A DNA stretch of 64,000 nt from assembly GCA_963817375.1 (NCBI GenBank), contig CAWFOB010000004.1, positions 62,001-126,000 of the forward strand, in the 5' to 3' direction. The stretch's first letter is position 1. Every line of letters starts with the position of its first letter. The notes under the pieces are model-generated. The model saw only the letters and a program-made list of their open reading frames with translations. It was not told the origin of the DNA and ran no database searches. A program made the position numbers and the translations under genes. The stretch is from JACVRM01 sp963817375. GTDB taxonomy: Bacteria; Actinomycetota; Thermoleophilia; Gaiellales; Gaiellaceae. This document shows, piece by piece, positions 53,233 through 62,133 of this stretch.

Positions 53233-54369
53233 CTAGATCGTCAGGTCGTACGGGAAGTCAGTCAGGTTCTCGGCGCCGTCGGCTGTGACGAGGACGATGT
53301 CCTCGAGCCGGCAGCCGCCGACCCCGCCCTTGTAGAGGCCGGGCTCGAGGGTCACGACGTCGCCGGGCACCAGCCGGTCGCTGTGGCCGCTCATCCCGAG
53401 GCTCGGCGGCTCGTGCACCTCGAGGCCGACGCCGTGGCCGAGCCCGTGGAAGAACCCGTCGAGCAGGACGGTGCCGGGCTCCTTCGAGAGCTGCGTCGGG
53501 TAGCCGTGCCCCTCGTAGAAGCGGCACGTGTCCTCGTGGATATCGCGGCCGACCGCGCCCGGCTTCACGAGCGCGAGCGCGCGCGTGATCGCCTCCTCGG
53601 TCAGCCGGTGCCACTCGCGCAGCTCGGCCGACGGCTCGCCGACGACGAAGGTCCGCGTCATGTCGGAGAAGCAGCCGGACTCGCGGTCGCGCGGGAAGAG
53701 ATCGAGGACGACCGGCTCGTTGGCGAGGATCGCGCCCGAGCCCCCGTCGTGGCCGACCGCGCTCTGCGGGCCGTGCGAGACGATGAAGTCGTCTGCGATC
53801 AGGTCGTTGTCCGTGAACACCCGGCCGATGACCGCCTTGATGCGCTCACTCGTCAGCGGCTCGCCGTCGAGCAGCAGCGCCTCGCCGCGGATCTCGGCGC
53901 GCCGGAGCATGTCGCGCGCGGCGGCCATGGCCTCCTCGGTGCCGCGCTGCGCGCGCCGGATGCCGGCGAGCTCGGCCTCATTCTTCGCCCGGCGGCGCTG
54001 CATGAAGAGCTCCGCGTCGGGCAAGAGCTCGATGCCGTTCGCGCGCAGGTGGTCGGCGACCGAGACCGGGAAGTCCGGCGGCACCGCGGCGCTCGACACG
54101 CCGGTCTCACGACAGGCCCGCAGGGCGATCTCGATCAGCGCTTGCTCGCGGTTGAGACCGGAGGCGAGCAGGTCGTCGTAGCCGAAGTCCTCGAACGCAC
54201 GCACGTCGAGGCCGTTGCCGCCGAGCCGCGGCGTCTCCAGCGACGCGACCGCGACGAGCTTCGTTCCGTTGCGCTCGACGTAGACGAAGTCGTCGCCGAT
54301 CGACACGGGCACCTCGTGCCGCATCGCGGGCGACGTGGTCGTCTCGCCGAAGATCAGGACATCGGGCAT
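53233..54369 (-). CDS. M24-family aminopeptidase (Xaa-Pro peptidase-like)
   Basis: 378 residues. The C-terminal pita-bread domain holds two-metal ligands: Asp in EPVVLDLFPRD, Asp in FSDMTRTFVVG, His in FFHGLGHGVGLEVHE, Glu in VVTLEPGLYKGG, and Glu in CRLEDIVLV. The N-terminal about 120 residues form a creatinase-type domain. Cleaves peptides, often next to Pro, in the cytoplasm. ATG at 54369. Its promoter region contains the second REP-like element. Confidence 0.88.
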   Translation of the reverse strand: MPDVLIFGETTTSPAMRHEVPVSIGDDFVYVERNGTKLVAVASLETPRLGGNGLDVRAFEDFGYDDLLASGLNREQALIEIALRACRETGVSSAAVPPDFPVSVADHLRANGIELLPDAELFMQRRRAKNEAELAGIRRAQRGTEEAMAAARDMLRRAEIRGEALLLDGEPLTSERIKAVIGRVFTDNDLIADDFIVSHGPQSAVGHDGGSGAILANEPVVLDLFPRDRESGCFSDMTRTFVVGEPSAELREWHRLTEEAITRALALVKPGAVGRDIHEDTCRFYEGHGYPTQLSKEPGTVLLDGFFHGLGHGVGLEVHEPPSLGMSGHSDRLVPGDVVTLEPGLYKGGVGGCRLEDIVLVTADGAENLTDFPYDLTI

Positions 54370-54423
54370 GAGGCCGCATCCTAGACAGCGCGACCTGAAG
54401 ACTCGACACGACGCGGCCTCATC

Positions 54424-54611
54424 GGGGCCGTCCCCGTGTCAGCGGGGGCTGTCCCGACGCGCCCTCGGTTCGCGACCGACCGAACCGACCACGCGAAACA
54501 GCGTCAATGGCGCTATGAGGCTCCGATACCTCGATGACCGAAGTGGCGAGTCGGCGCGTGTCGGGACAGTCCCCGGCGACGCCCACTTCGGGCGTCGCCG
54601 GGGACTGTCCC
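54424..54611. repeat. REP-like extragenic palindromic element, copy 2
   Basis: 188 bp. The left end has GGGGCCGTCCCC (54424-54435) and GGGGGCTGTCCC (54444-54455). The right end has GGGACAGTCCCC (54563-54574) and GGGGACTGTCCC (54600-54611), flanking a perfect 10-bp hairpin (54575-54584 with 54590-54599). The ends match copy 1 at 21066-21193. It occupies most of the divergent gap between the M24 and amidohydrolase genes. Confidence 0.7.
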
Positions 54612-54633
54612 ACGGCCAATAGACTCAGGCCCC

Positions 54634-55782
54634 GTGAATGCCCTCGAGCAGGAGCGGGCGCTGATCGCCGAGTACGACGAGGAGCTGCGTGGCCAGCTGC
54701 CCGCAGGCTCGGAGATCTTCGACGCGCACGTCCACCTCGGCCTCGACATCGACGGCTTCCGCGGCGACTACACCGAGCTCGAGGAGATCCAGTCCCGCTA
54801 CGCGATCGCGCGCTGCAACGTCTTCTGCCTCGACGAGCCCGACCGGCATCCCGCCTTTCGTGCGGCCAACGACCGCACGCTCGCCTTCGCCGCCCGCGCC
54901 GGCGGCCGGCTGGTCCCGTACGCCCGGCTCGACATCAACGAGGAGCCGATCGAGGAGGCGACACGCTGCCTCGGCGCCGGCGCGCAGGGGATCAAGCTGC
55001 ATCCGCGCGCACAGCGCATCCAGCTCCACGACGAGCGGCTCGTCCCCGTCTTCGAGCTGGCGGCCGACCGGAAGGTGCCGATCCTGATCCACGGCGGCCG
55101 CGGGCTGCCGCCGATCGCCGAGCACCTCTCCAACCTCGTCGACCGCTTCGCGGGGACGCAGCTGATCATCGCCCACGCCGGCATCGCCGACCAGGCGGAG
55201 CTCTTCAGCCACTTCGCGGGCCGAGAAGGCGTGTACTTCGACACCTCGGTGTGGAGCCCGCTCGACCTGCTGGCGCTCTTCCACCACGTGTCGCCCGAGC
55301 AGATCCTCTACGCGTCGGATTACCCCTACGGCCAGCATCCCGGGTCGATGATCATCGCGCTGCGCGTCGCCCGCACGGCCGGGCTCGACGACGACGGCAT
55401 CCGAGGCATGCTGGGCGGCAATGCCGCACGCATCGCCGACGGCGGCGATCCGCCGCGGCTGACGCCGCCCGACAACGAGCGGGTCTTCTCGCAGCCGATC
55501 GCGTTCGCCCGCATCCACCAGTACCTGTCGATGGCGGCCCCGCTGCTCTGGACCCGCCAGCAGGACACGGTCGGCGTGATCGGGCTCGCGCTCAATGCCA
55601 CGCTCGAGCGCGACGGCTACCAGGACGAGCGCGACCGCATCCGCGAGCTGCTCACGGTGGCGCGCTCGCTCTGGGACGAGATGGCCGCGATCGCCGACCC
55701 CGACGAGCGCCGCGACCACATGCGCGCCACCTTCCGGATGGTCTATCTCGCCGACGTGCTGGCGGTGACGGTTGGCGCTTGA
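54634..55782 (+). CDS. Amidohydrolase-family protein, TIM-barrel metal hydrolase
   Basis: 382 residues from GTG at 54634. FDAHVHLGLDIDGF (about 29-42) carries the metal-binding HxH. Further metal ligands lie in GIKLHPRAQ, PILIHGGRG, IIAHAGIAD and YASDYPYG (Asp). This pattern is amidohydrolase-2-like (PF04909). The last 100 residues are an extra helical region with QYLSMAAPLLWTRQQDT. The 3' end overlaps the molybdenum hydroxylase iron-sulfur gene by 11 bp, so a shared ring-cleavage or N-heterocycle pathway is possible (inference). Confidence 0.82.
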   Translation: MNALEQERALIAEYDEELRGQLPAGSEIFDAHVHLGLDIDGFRGDYTELEEIQSRYAIARCNVFCLDEPDRHPAFRAANDRTLAFAARAGGRLVPYARLDINEEPIEEATRCLGAGAQGIKLHPRAQRIQLHDERLVPVFELAADRKVPILIHGGRGLPPIAEHLSNLVDRFAGTQLIIAHAGIADQAELFSHFAGREGVYFDTSVWSPLDLLALFHHVSPEQILYASDYPYGQHPGSMIIALRVARTAGLDDDGIRGMLGGNAARIADGGDPPRLTPPDNERVFSQPIAFARIHQYLSMAAPLLWTRQQDTVGVIGLALNATLERDGYQDERDRIRELLTVARSLWDEMAAIADPDERRDHMRATFRMVYLADVLAVTVGA

Positions 55783-56212
55783 GCTCCGCATCAACGGGGG
55801 TAGCTACCGCATCGAGGCGGCGGTCGGCCGCTCGCTCGCGACCGTGCTGCGCGAGGACCTCGGCTTGACCGGGACGAAGATCGCCTGCAACGAGGGCCAC
55901 TGCGGCGCCTGCACCGTGCAGCTCGACGGGGTGCCTGTGCTCTCGTGCATCACGCTCGCCCACCTCGTCGGCGATCGTGAGGTCACCACCATCGAGGGCC
56001 TGCGCGACCACCCGCTGGTCGACGCGTTCGTCCGCGCCGACGCGCTCCAGTGCGGCTTCTGCACCCCGGGCCAGATCGTCTCGGCCGCGGCGCTCGTCGC
56101 CGCCACTCCCGACCCGGACGCCGAGACCATTCGCCACGCGATGGCCGGGAATCTCTGTCGCTGCGGCACCTACACCAAGATCGAGGAGGCGATAGCCACG
56201 TGGCGCGACTGA
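55772..56212 (+). CDS. Molybdenum hydroxylase 2Fe-2S subunit
   Basis: 146 residues from TTG at 55772, the electron-transfer subunit of a xanthine dehydrogenase-family enzyme. The plant-ferredoxin-type cluster is held by C39, C44, C47 and C59 (ACNEGHCGACTV). The second cluster is held by C94, C97, C129 and C131 (QCGFCTPGQ and GNLCRCGTY). It overlaps the amidohydrolase by 11 bp and the large subunit by 13 bp. Confidence 0.93.
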   Translation: MALELRINGGSYRIEAAVGRSLATVLREDLGLTGTKIACNEGHCGACTVQLDGVPVLSCITLAHLVGDREVTTIEGLRDHPLVDAFVRADALQCGFCTPGQIVSAAALVAATPDPDAETIRHAMAGNLCRCGTYTKIEEAIATWRD

Positions 56213-58449
56213 TCCGGACGGAGAAGGAAGTCGAGGGCCGGTACGAGGAGGTCTGGCTCGTCGTCGAGGAGGATGCGCTCGACCAGTGGCCGCAGGGCGC
56301 CCGCGACGTCGTCGGGCAGCCGGCGACCCGGAAGACGGGCTCGCAGCGCGCGCGGGGCGAGGCGCGCTTCACGGCCGACATCCGGCTCCCCGGGATGCTC
56401 CACGCGGCCGTGCTGCGCTCGCCGCACGCGCACGCGCGCGTGCAGCGGATCGACGTGTCCCGCGCGCTCGAGGCGCCGGGCGTCCGAGCGGCCGTCGTGC
56501 CGGGCGACGTGCACGTGCTCGAAGAGCACGCCGGCTTTCAGGGCGCGGCGGTCGCGGCCATCGCGGCCGACACCGAGGGACAGGCTCGCGCAGCGCTCGA
56601 GCTGATCGACGTCGAGTGGGAGATCCTGGAGCCGCTCGTCGACCCCGAGGAAGCGGTGAGCCGGGGTCAGCTCCACGGCGGGCCGCGCCGCTTCGAGCGC
56701 GGCGACGTGGACCAGGGCCTTGCGGGCGCCGACGTCGTCGTCGAGGCGGAGTACCGCACGCAAACGGTCCTGCACAGCTCGATGGAGACGCACCAGTCCG
56801 TGTGCCAGTGGGTCGGCGACCGGCTGGACGTCTACATCTCGACGCAGTACATCTGGGGCGTCCGCGACACGATCTCGGAGAAGCTCGGCCTGCCGCCGGA
56901 CAACGTGCGGGTCGTCTGCGAGTTCATGGGCGGCGGCTTCGGCTCCAAGAACGGGCCCGGCGACTACACGTTCATCGGAGCCGAGCTGGCGAAGCGCACC
57001 GGGCGGCCGGTCCGCTGCGCGCTCACGCGCCGCGAGGAGAACCTCGCCACCGGCAACCGGAACGCGACCATCCAGCGCCTGACCGCCGCGGCCCGCGCGG
57101 ACGGCACGCTCGTCGCGCTGGGCGGCGAGTTCGTGAACTCGACCGGCTGGGGCGGCTGGACGGCGCCCACGTACGGGCCGATGGAGATGCTGTACGCCTG
57201 CGAGAACGTGCGCACGCTGACCTACAGCGCGAAGCTGAACACGCCGCCGATGCTCGCGTTCCGCGCGCCCGGCTTCGTCGAGGGCACCTTCGGGCTCGAG
57301 TCCCTGCTCGACCGGCTGGCCGCAAGGCTCGACATCGACCCGCTCGAGCTGCGCAAGCGCAACTACGCCCACTCGCTGGACGACCACACGTACTCCTCGA
57401 AGAACCTGATGGAGTGCTACCGGCTCGCCGAGCCGCACTGGGAGCGCAGGCACGAGGTGCGCGCCCGCAGCGACGGCCCGTGGAAGCGCGGCGTCGGCCT
57501 CGCCAGCCAGACCTGGTACGGCGGCGGCGGCCCGCCGTCCTACGCCTGGGTGCGCCTCGGCTCGGACGCGCGCGCCACGGTGATCACGGCCATGCAGGAC
57601 ATCGGCACCGGCACGGCGACGGCGATGGCGCAGATCGCCGCCGAGGAGCTCGGGCTTCCGCTCGACCACGTCGACGTCGTGCTCGGCGACTCCGCGCGCG
57701 GCCCGTACGCCTCGATCTCGGCCGGCTCGTCGACGACGCCCTCGATGGGACCGGCTGTGCGCGCCGCGGCCGCGGACGCCGGCCGGCAGATCATCGAGAT
57801 CGCTGCGCAGCGCTACGACCGCGAGGAGCGCGTCCTGGCGCTCGAGGGCGGCAACGTCGTCTCCTCGGACGGCGGCTCCTGGCCGATCGAAGAGGTCGTC
57901 GGCCTGCTGGAGGACGCGCAGCTGCTCGGCAGGGGCGCACGCGGCCCGAACCCGACAGGCATGCAGGTGCTCACCTGGGGCGTCCAGGTGGCCGAGGTCG
58001 CGGTCGACGTCGAGACCGGCGAGGTGCGCGTCGAGCGCGTCGCCGCCATCCACGACATCGGCCGGGTGATCAACCCGCTCGGCGCGTCGAGCCAGGTCGA
58101 GGGCGGAGTCATCCAGGCCGTCGGCCACACGCTCTCCGAGGACCGGCTGCTCGACCCGGCGACCGGGACGGTGCTCACGCAGACGCTCGACGCGTACCGC
58201 ATGCCGACGATCGCAGACGTGCCCGAGATCGTCACCGAGCTGGTCGACGTCCCGGACGAGCACCTGACCAACCTGGGCTCGAAGGGGCTCGGCGAGCCGC
58301 CGATCGTCCCGACCGCCGCGGCGATCGCGAACGCGATCCGCGACGCGACGGGCGCCGAGGTGCAGTCGCTCCCGATCACCCGCGAGGAGATGCTTCGCGC
58401 GCTGCGCGAGGCCCGCGAGCGGGAGAGGCTTGCAGCTACTCCGGCCTGA
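56200..58449 (+). CDS. Molybdenum hydroxylase large (Mo-cofactor) subunit
   Basis: About 749 residues. GTG at 56200 has GAGGAGG upstream. Catalytic subunit that hydroxylates a carbon next to nitrogen or oxidises an aldehyde, using water. Mo-cofactor motifs include GGGFGSKNGPGDY (switched-loop region), MLAFRAPGFVEGTFG and, at the end, GSKGLGEPPIVPTAAAIANA with the catalytic Glu. Length and order match the XDH/CoxL/PaoC superfamily. The substrate is unknown. No signal peptide, so cytoplasmic. It overlaps the FAD subunit by 20 bp. Confidence 0.92.
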   Translation: MARLIRTEKEVEGRYEEVWLVVEEDALDQWPQGARDVVGQPATRKTGSQRARGEARFTADIRLPGMLHAAVLRSPHAHARVQRIDVSRALEAPGVRAAVVPGDVHVLEEHAGFQGAAVAAIAADTEGQARAALELIDVEWEILEPLVDPEEAVSRGQLHGGPRRFERGDVDQGLAGADVVVEAEYRTQTVLHSSMETHQSVCQWVGDRLDVYISTQYIWGVRDTISEKLGLPPDNVRVVCEFMGGGFGSKNGPGDYTFIGAELAKRTGRPVRCALTRREENLATGNRNATIQRLTAAARADGTLVALGGEFVNSTGWGGWTAPTYGPMEMLYACENVRTLTYSAKLNTPPMLAFRAPGFVEGTFGLESLLDRLAARLDIDPLELRKRNYAHSLDDHTYSSKNLMECYRLAEPHWERRHEVRARSDGPWKRGVGLASQTWYGGGGPPSYAWVRLGSDARATVITAMQDIGTGTATAMAQIAAEELGLPLDHVDVVLGDSARGPYASISAGSSTTPSMGPAVRAAAADAGRQIIEIAAQRYDREERVLALEGGNVVSSDGGSWPIEEVVGLLEDAQLLGRGARGPNPTGMQVLTWGVQVAEVAVDVETGEVRVERVAAIHDIGRVINPLGASSQVEGGVIQAVGHTLSEDRLLDPATGTVLTQTLDAYRMPTIADVPEIVTELVDVPDEHLTNLGSKGLGEPPIVPTAAAIANAIRDATGAEVQSLPITREEMLRALREARERERLAATPA

Positions 58450-59272
58450 CACCCTGCCCGAGGCCGTCGCCGCGCTCGGGAACGGCAGCGTCGGTATCGC
58501 CGGCGGAACGGAGATCGTCCCGCTCACGCGCGACCGCATCGTGAGCGCCCGAACCTTGGTCGACCTTTCGCGCGCCGTCCCGCGCGGCGTGGACGGGACA
58601 CGCATCGGCGCGGGCACGACGCTCGGCGAGCTCGAGACCGATCCGGAGATCCCGGAGGCACTCCGCGAGGCCTGCCGCCTCGCGGCCTCGCCGCAGCTGC
58701 GCGCCATGGGCACGATCGGCGGCAACCTCCGCCAGGCCACGCGCTGCTGGTACTGGCGCCTCAAGTACCCCTGCTACCTGCACGGCGGCGACGTGTGCCA
58801 CGCACGTGACGGAGAGCACCGCGAGCACGCGATCTTCGCCAACGAGCCGTGCGCGTCCGCGCACCCGTCCGACGTGGCGGCCGCGCTGCTCGCGCTCGGC
58901 GCGCACGCCGTCACGTCGAAGCGCGAGCTTCCGCTCGCGGAGCTCTACCGCCTGCCGACGGACGACGACCGCGACGTGGTCGCGCTCGACCCGGACGAGC
59001 TGATCCTGGAGCTCGACGTGCCGCGCCCCGACGCGTCCGTCTACCTGAAGGCGATGGACCGGCGGCGCTGGGCGTTCCCGATCGTCGGCGTCGCGGGGGC
59101 GCGCACGGGCGGCGACGTCCGCTTCGGCCTGGCAGGCGTCGCGCCGATCCCGTGGGCGCTGTCGCGCGAGGACGATCTCGACGCCGCAACGCCGCTGCCG
59201 GGCACGGTCTACAAGGTCGAGATCGCGCGCGCGCTCGTGCGCCGCGCGCGGGCCGCCGTCGGCGGCGGCTAG
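58430..59272 (+). CDS. Molybdenum hydroxylase FAD subunit with 4Fe-4S-type Cys set
   Basis: 280 residues from TTG at 58430. FAD-binding loops: GIAGGTEIV (about 22-30) and GTIGGNLRQATR (about 95-106). Four Cys (C106, C115, C123, C141) in the segment from RCWYW to NEPCASAHPSD match the position of the extra 4Fe-4S site of PaoB/4-hydroxybenzoyl-CoA reductase-type FAD subunits. It passes electrons to an acceptor not identifiable here. The trio resembles PaoABC but lacks a Tat signal on the small subunit. Confidence 0.88.
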   Translation: MQLLRPDTLPEAVAALGNGSVGIAGGTEIVPLTRDRIVSARTLVDLSRAVPRGVDGTRIGAGTTLGELETDPEIPEALREACRLAASPQLRAMGTIGGNLRQATRCWYWRLKYPCYLHGGDVCHARDGEHREHAIFANEPCASAHPSDVAAALLALGAHAVTSKRELPLAELYRLPTDDDRDVVALDPDELILELDVPRPDASVYLKAMDRRRWAFPIVGVAGARTGGDVRFGLAGVAPIPWALSREDDLDAATPLPGTVYKVEIARALVRRARAAVGGG

Positions 59273-59285
59273 CATCGGCGGCCGA

Positions 59286-59963
59286 ATGGCCGTCCGCGTG
59301 TTCGTCCTCGCGCTCCTGGTGGCGGCCTGCGCCGCGTGCGGCAGCAGCTCGTCAGGCAGCGACACGACGACGACCACGACGACAGGCGGAGGTGCGAGCT
59401 CGGTGGCCAGCGACAACGGGTGCAAGCAGGTGGACAAGCCGGCCGCCAAGCCGAACGGCGGCCAGAAGCCGCCGGACACGCCGCTCGGCCCCAACGAGCA
59501 TCCCGAGCTGACCTTCACGACGAACTGCGGGAGCTTCACGGTCCGCCTCGACCCGAAGCTCGCGCCGAAGACGGGCGCCTCGCTCGTGAAGCTGGCGAAG
59601 AGCGGCTTCTACGACAACACGATCTTCCATCGCATCGTGCCCGGCTTCGTCATCCAGGGTGGCGACCCGACGCAGACCGGCGGGGGCGGGCCCGGGTACA
59701 CGACCGTCGACAAGCCGCCCGCCGACGCGCGCTACACGAAGGGCGTCGTCGCGATGGCCAAGAAGCCGGCCGAGCCGGCCGGCACGTCGGGCAGCCAGTT
59801 CTTCATCGTCACGCCCGCCGACTCGGGGCTCACGCCCGACTACGCGATCGTCGGCAAGGTCGTCGAGGGCCTGGACGTGGTCGAGCGGATCGGCGAGCTC
59901 GGCGATGCGAACCAGCAGCCGACCCAGAACGTCGTGATCAGCAAGGTCACCGTCAAGGGATAG
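59286..59963 (+). CDS. Cyclophilin-type peptidyl-prolyl isomerase, lipoprotein
   Basis: 225 residues. The signal ends in a lipobox-like VAAC (C15), followed by a Ser/Thr-rich linker. The cyclophilin domain (about 70-225) shows FYDNTIFHRIVPGFVIQGGD with the catalytic Arg and Phe, and SGSQFFIVT with the conserved Gln/Phe. It accelerates Pro isomerisation outside the membrane and probably aids folding of exported proteins. ATG at 59286. Confidence 0.9.
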   Translation: MAVRVFVLALLVAACAACGSSSSGSDTTTTTTTGGGASSVASDNGCKQVDKPAAKPNGGQKPPDTPLGPNEHPELTFTTNCGSFTVRLDPKLAPKTGASLVKLAKSGFYDNTIFHRIVPGFVIQGGDPTQTGGGGPGYTTVDKPPADARYTKGVVAMAKKPAEPAGTSGSQFFIVTPADSGLTPDYAIVGKVVEGLDVVERIGELGDANQQPTQNVVISKVTVKG

Positions 59964-59967
59964 GGCA

Positions 59968-60492
59968 GTGATCGCCGGTGTCGTCCTGGCGGCCGGCGCA
60001 GCGACCCGCTTCGGCGGGCCGAAACAGACCCTGCTCGTCGGCGACGTCGTCGCCGCGCTCGGCCGGTCCTCGGTGGACGGGATCGTCGTGGTCACCGGCG
60101 CGCACCCGCTCGAAGCGGCGGCGCCACTCGTGCGGTGCCCGGACTGGGAGCGCGGCCCGGGCGCCAGCCTGCGCTGCGGCCTCGCCGCACTCGCCGACGG
60201 CGTCGAGGCGGCGGTGGTCGCGCTCGCCGACGGGCCCGACCTCTCGCCTGCCGCCGTCGACCGGGTGATCGAGGTGTGGCGTGAGAGCGGCGCCGAGCTG
60301 GTCGCGGCGACCTACGGCGGCGACCGCGGGCACCCCGTCCTGATCGCCCGCGCGGCCTGGACGTCGGTGCCTGACGAGGGCGCCCGCGCACTCCCGGCGC
60401 TCACCGTCCCGTGCGACGACCTCGGCTCGCCCGGCGATATCGACGTCCCCGCCGACCTGCCGGAGAGGTACCGGCCGACGCGCGGTGAATGA
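59968..60492 (+). CDS. MocA/MobA-like nucleotidyltransferase
   Basis: 174 residues from GTG at 59968. GVVLAAGAATRFGGPKQTLLV is the signature of MobA/MocA nucleotidyltransferases that add CMP or GMP to molybdopterin. VVALADGPDLSPAAVDRVI supplies the Asp pair region, and GGDRGHPVLIARAAW the later conserved block. Nearness to the molybdenum hydroxylase genes supports a MocA-like role in making the cytosine dinucleotide cofactor (inference). It is 4 nt after the cyclophilin gene and overlaps the next gene by 8 bp. Confidence 0.82.
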   Translation: MIAGVVLAAGAATRFGGPKQTLLVGDVVAALGRSSVDGIVVVTGAHPLEAAAPLVRCPDWERGPGASLRCGLAALADGVEAAVVALADGPDLSPAAVDRVIEVWRESGAELVAATYGGDRGHPVLIARAAWTSVPDEGARALPALTVPCDDLGSPGDIDVPADLPERYRPTRGE

Positions 60493-61195
60493 TTTGGCCG
60501 TGAACGCGATCCGGGCGCTCGAGCAGGACGCCGGGCCTTCGCCGTTCGAGTCGGCGCGGGCGAAGCGCGGCCTCACGCGTGAAGAGGCGGCCGCGCGCAG
60601 CGCGCTCGGCGTCGACGAGATCACCTGGCTCGAGGAAGGCCGGCTCTACCGCTTCCGCTCCGCGCACCAGGCGGTCGCCGCCGCGGCGACGTACTCGGCC
60701 GCGCTCGGCATCGACCACCACGAGGCGCTCGAGCTTGCCGGCCGGCCGGTGCCGCCGCTCGCGAAGGACACGCGTCGCTACCGGATCATGGTCGGAGGGG
60801 GGATCGCGGCACTCGTGCTCCTGCTCGTCGGCGCGCTCGCCGTCGGCTCGAAGGTCACGGGTGGAGGCAGCGGCGGCGCCGGCGGCGTGGCGGCGGCGAA
60901 GCTCCCGCCCACCGAGAGCATCACGGTCGACGTCTACAACGGCGCCGGGGACATGACGTTCACGAAGAGTGTCGCCGACCGGGTCACGGCACTCGGCTAC
61001 GGGCTCCGGCACGTCAACCGTGTTCGCGGACCGTTCAGCTATCGCGAAACGTCCGTGTACTACCCGCCGCACGCCGAGGCGATCGCCGCACGCCTCGCCA
61101 AGGCGCTCTGCGTCGATACCAAGCCGCTCCCGAGCGGCACGAGCCGCCGCCGCCTGGTCGTGATCGCCGGGCCGGCGACCGTCGGCGGCTGTTAG
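60485..61195 (+). CDS. HTH-transmembrane-LytR_C protein
   Basis: 236 residues from GTG at 60485. The N-terminal part is XRE/RodZ-like (SARAKRGLTREEAAARSALG, about 22-41). A transmembrane helix (about 102-118, GGGIAALVLLLVGALAVG) follows, then a C-terminal LytR_C-type domain (ITVDVYNGAGDMTFTKSVAD and VYYPPHAEAIAARLA). This places an HTH inside and a cell-wall-linked domain outside, as in envelope regulators. It is convergent with the anti-sigma gene (4-bp overlap). Function unproven. Confidence 0.8.
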   Translation: MNDLAVNAIRALEQDAGPSPFESARAKRGLTREEAAARSALGVDEITWLEEGRLYRFRSAHQAVAAAATYSAALGIDHHEALELAGRPVPPLAKDTRRYRIMVGGGIAALVLLLVGALAVGSKVTGGGSGGAGGVAAAKLPPTESITVDVYNGAGDMTFTKSVADRVTALGYGLRHVNRVRGPFSYRETSVYYPPHAEAIAARLAKALCVDTKPLPSGTSRRRLVVIAGPATVGGC

Positions 61196-61428
61196 AGCGG
61201 CGTCCGCAGCGACGACAGCCGCTGCTTGAGCTCAGGCGCCATCGGCTCGACGACGGACTGACGCACGAAGCGCCGTAGCTCGACTTCGAAGCGGTAGCGC
61301 CGGCGGCAGTACTCGCACGTGTCGAGGTGCGCCTCGGCCTCCGCGCGCTCCATCGTCGTGAGCTCGCGGTCGAGGTACGGCTGCAGCATCTCCTCGCAGT
61401 TGTCGCACGGGTCGTCACGAAGCGTCAT
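61192..61428 (-). CDS. rsrA: Zinc-binding anti-sigma factor, RsrA type
   Basis: 78 residues from ATG at 61428, with GGAG upstream. Residues C8, H34, C38 and C41 occupy the same spacing as C11, H37, C41 and C44 of Streptomyces RsrA, the zinc-binding redox switch; an extra Cys (C11) is present. Oxidation would form a disulfide, release zinc and free SigR. It overlaps sigR by 14 bp, the standard sigR-rsrA arrangement. Confidence 0.85.
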   Translation of the reverse strand: MTLRDDPCDNCEEMLQPYLDRELTTMERAEAEAHLDTCEYCRRRYRFEVELRRFVRQSVVEPMAPELKQRLSSLRTPL

Positions 61429-62008
61429 CGGAAGTCTCCTCGGCGAGCTGTCGCTTGAGGATCCGGCGACCACGATGCAGACGGGACATGACGGTGCCGA
61501 CCGGGATGTCGAGGATCTGGGCGGCCTCGGCGTACGCAAAACCGCCGATGTCCACGAGCACGACCACGTCGCGGAAGTCGTGCGGCACCTCCGAAAGGGC
61601 GTTGACGACGCCGTCCTGCGACAGCCTGGCAAGCACCCGCTCCTCCTCCTCGGGCTGCTGGTCGCCGCCCGAGCCGGCGAGCCGGTTGTAGAGGAAGTAG
61701 TCGCCCTCCTCCAGCGGCTCGGTCTGCGGGCGGCGCTGCCGCGCGCGGGCGCGGTCGATGTTCAGGTTCGTGAGGATGCGCAGGAGCCAGGCGCGCAGGT
61801 TCGTGCCCGGCTGGTAGGAGCGCCAGCTGCGAAAGGCCCGTGCGTACGTCTCCTGCATCAGGTCCTCGGCCTCCTCACGCGAGCCGACCAGCCGCCGCGC
61901 GACCTGGTAGACCTGGTCGGCGAGCTCGAGCGCTTCCTCCTCGAAGCGCACGCGCGCCCGGGCGTCGTCGGCGAGCTGCCGCGTGTCGGTCGGCGAGGGC
62001 TCGCCCAT
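61415..62008 (-). CDS. sigR: ECF sigma factor, SigR type
   Basis: 197 residues. Region 2 has EEAEDLMQETYARAFRSW and LRAWLLRILTNLNIDR; region 4 has DIGGFAYAEAAQILDIPVGT and MSRLHRGRRIL. It directs RNA polymerase to thiol-oxidative-stress promoters. A matching GGGAAT-N18-GTT promoter lies just upstream, implying autoregulation. ATG at 62008, anti-sigma gene overlapping downstream. Confidence 0.88.
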   Translation of the reverse strand: MGEPSPTDTRQLADDARARVRFEEEALELADQVYQVARRLVGSREEAEDLMQETYARAFRSWRSYQPGTNLRAWLLRILTNLNIDRARARQRRPQTEPLEEGDYFLYNRLAGSGGDQQPEEEERVLARLSQDGVVNALSEVPHDFRDVVVLVDIGGFAYAEAAQILDIPVGTVMSRLHRGRRILKRQLAEETSDDAS

Positions 62009-62043
62009 CGCTCGAACCTAGCAGCACGTTCACGGAGGGACAA

Positions 62044-62070
62044 AACGGACGCGGAACGGCTGGTATTCCC
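62044..62070 (-). promoter_or_regulatory. SigR-type promoter of sigR
   Basis: Read on the minus strand: GGGAAT (62070-62065), 18-nt spacer, GTT (62046-62044). This fits the SigR consensus (GGGAAT, 18-19 nt, GTT). The distance to the sigR ATG at 62008 gives a short leader of about 30 nt. Confidence 0.75.
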
Positions 62071-62133
62071 GACTTTTCAGGATCGGCCCGCGCGGGTACA
62101 CCCCGTTTCGATCCCCGAGCACAGGAGGAAGGA

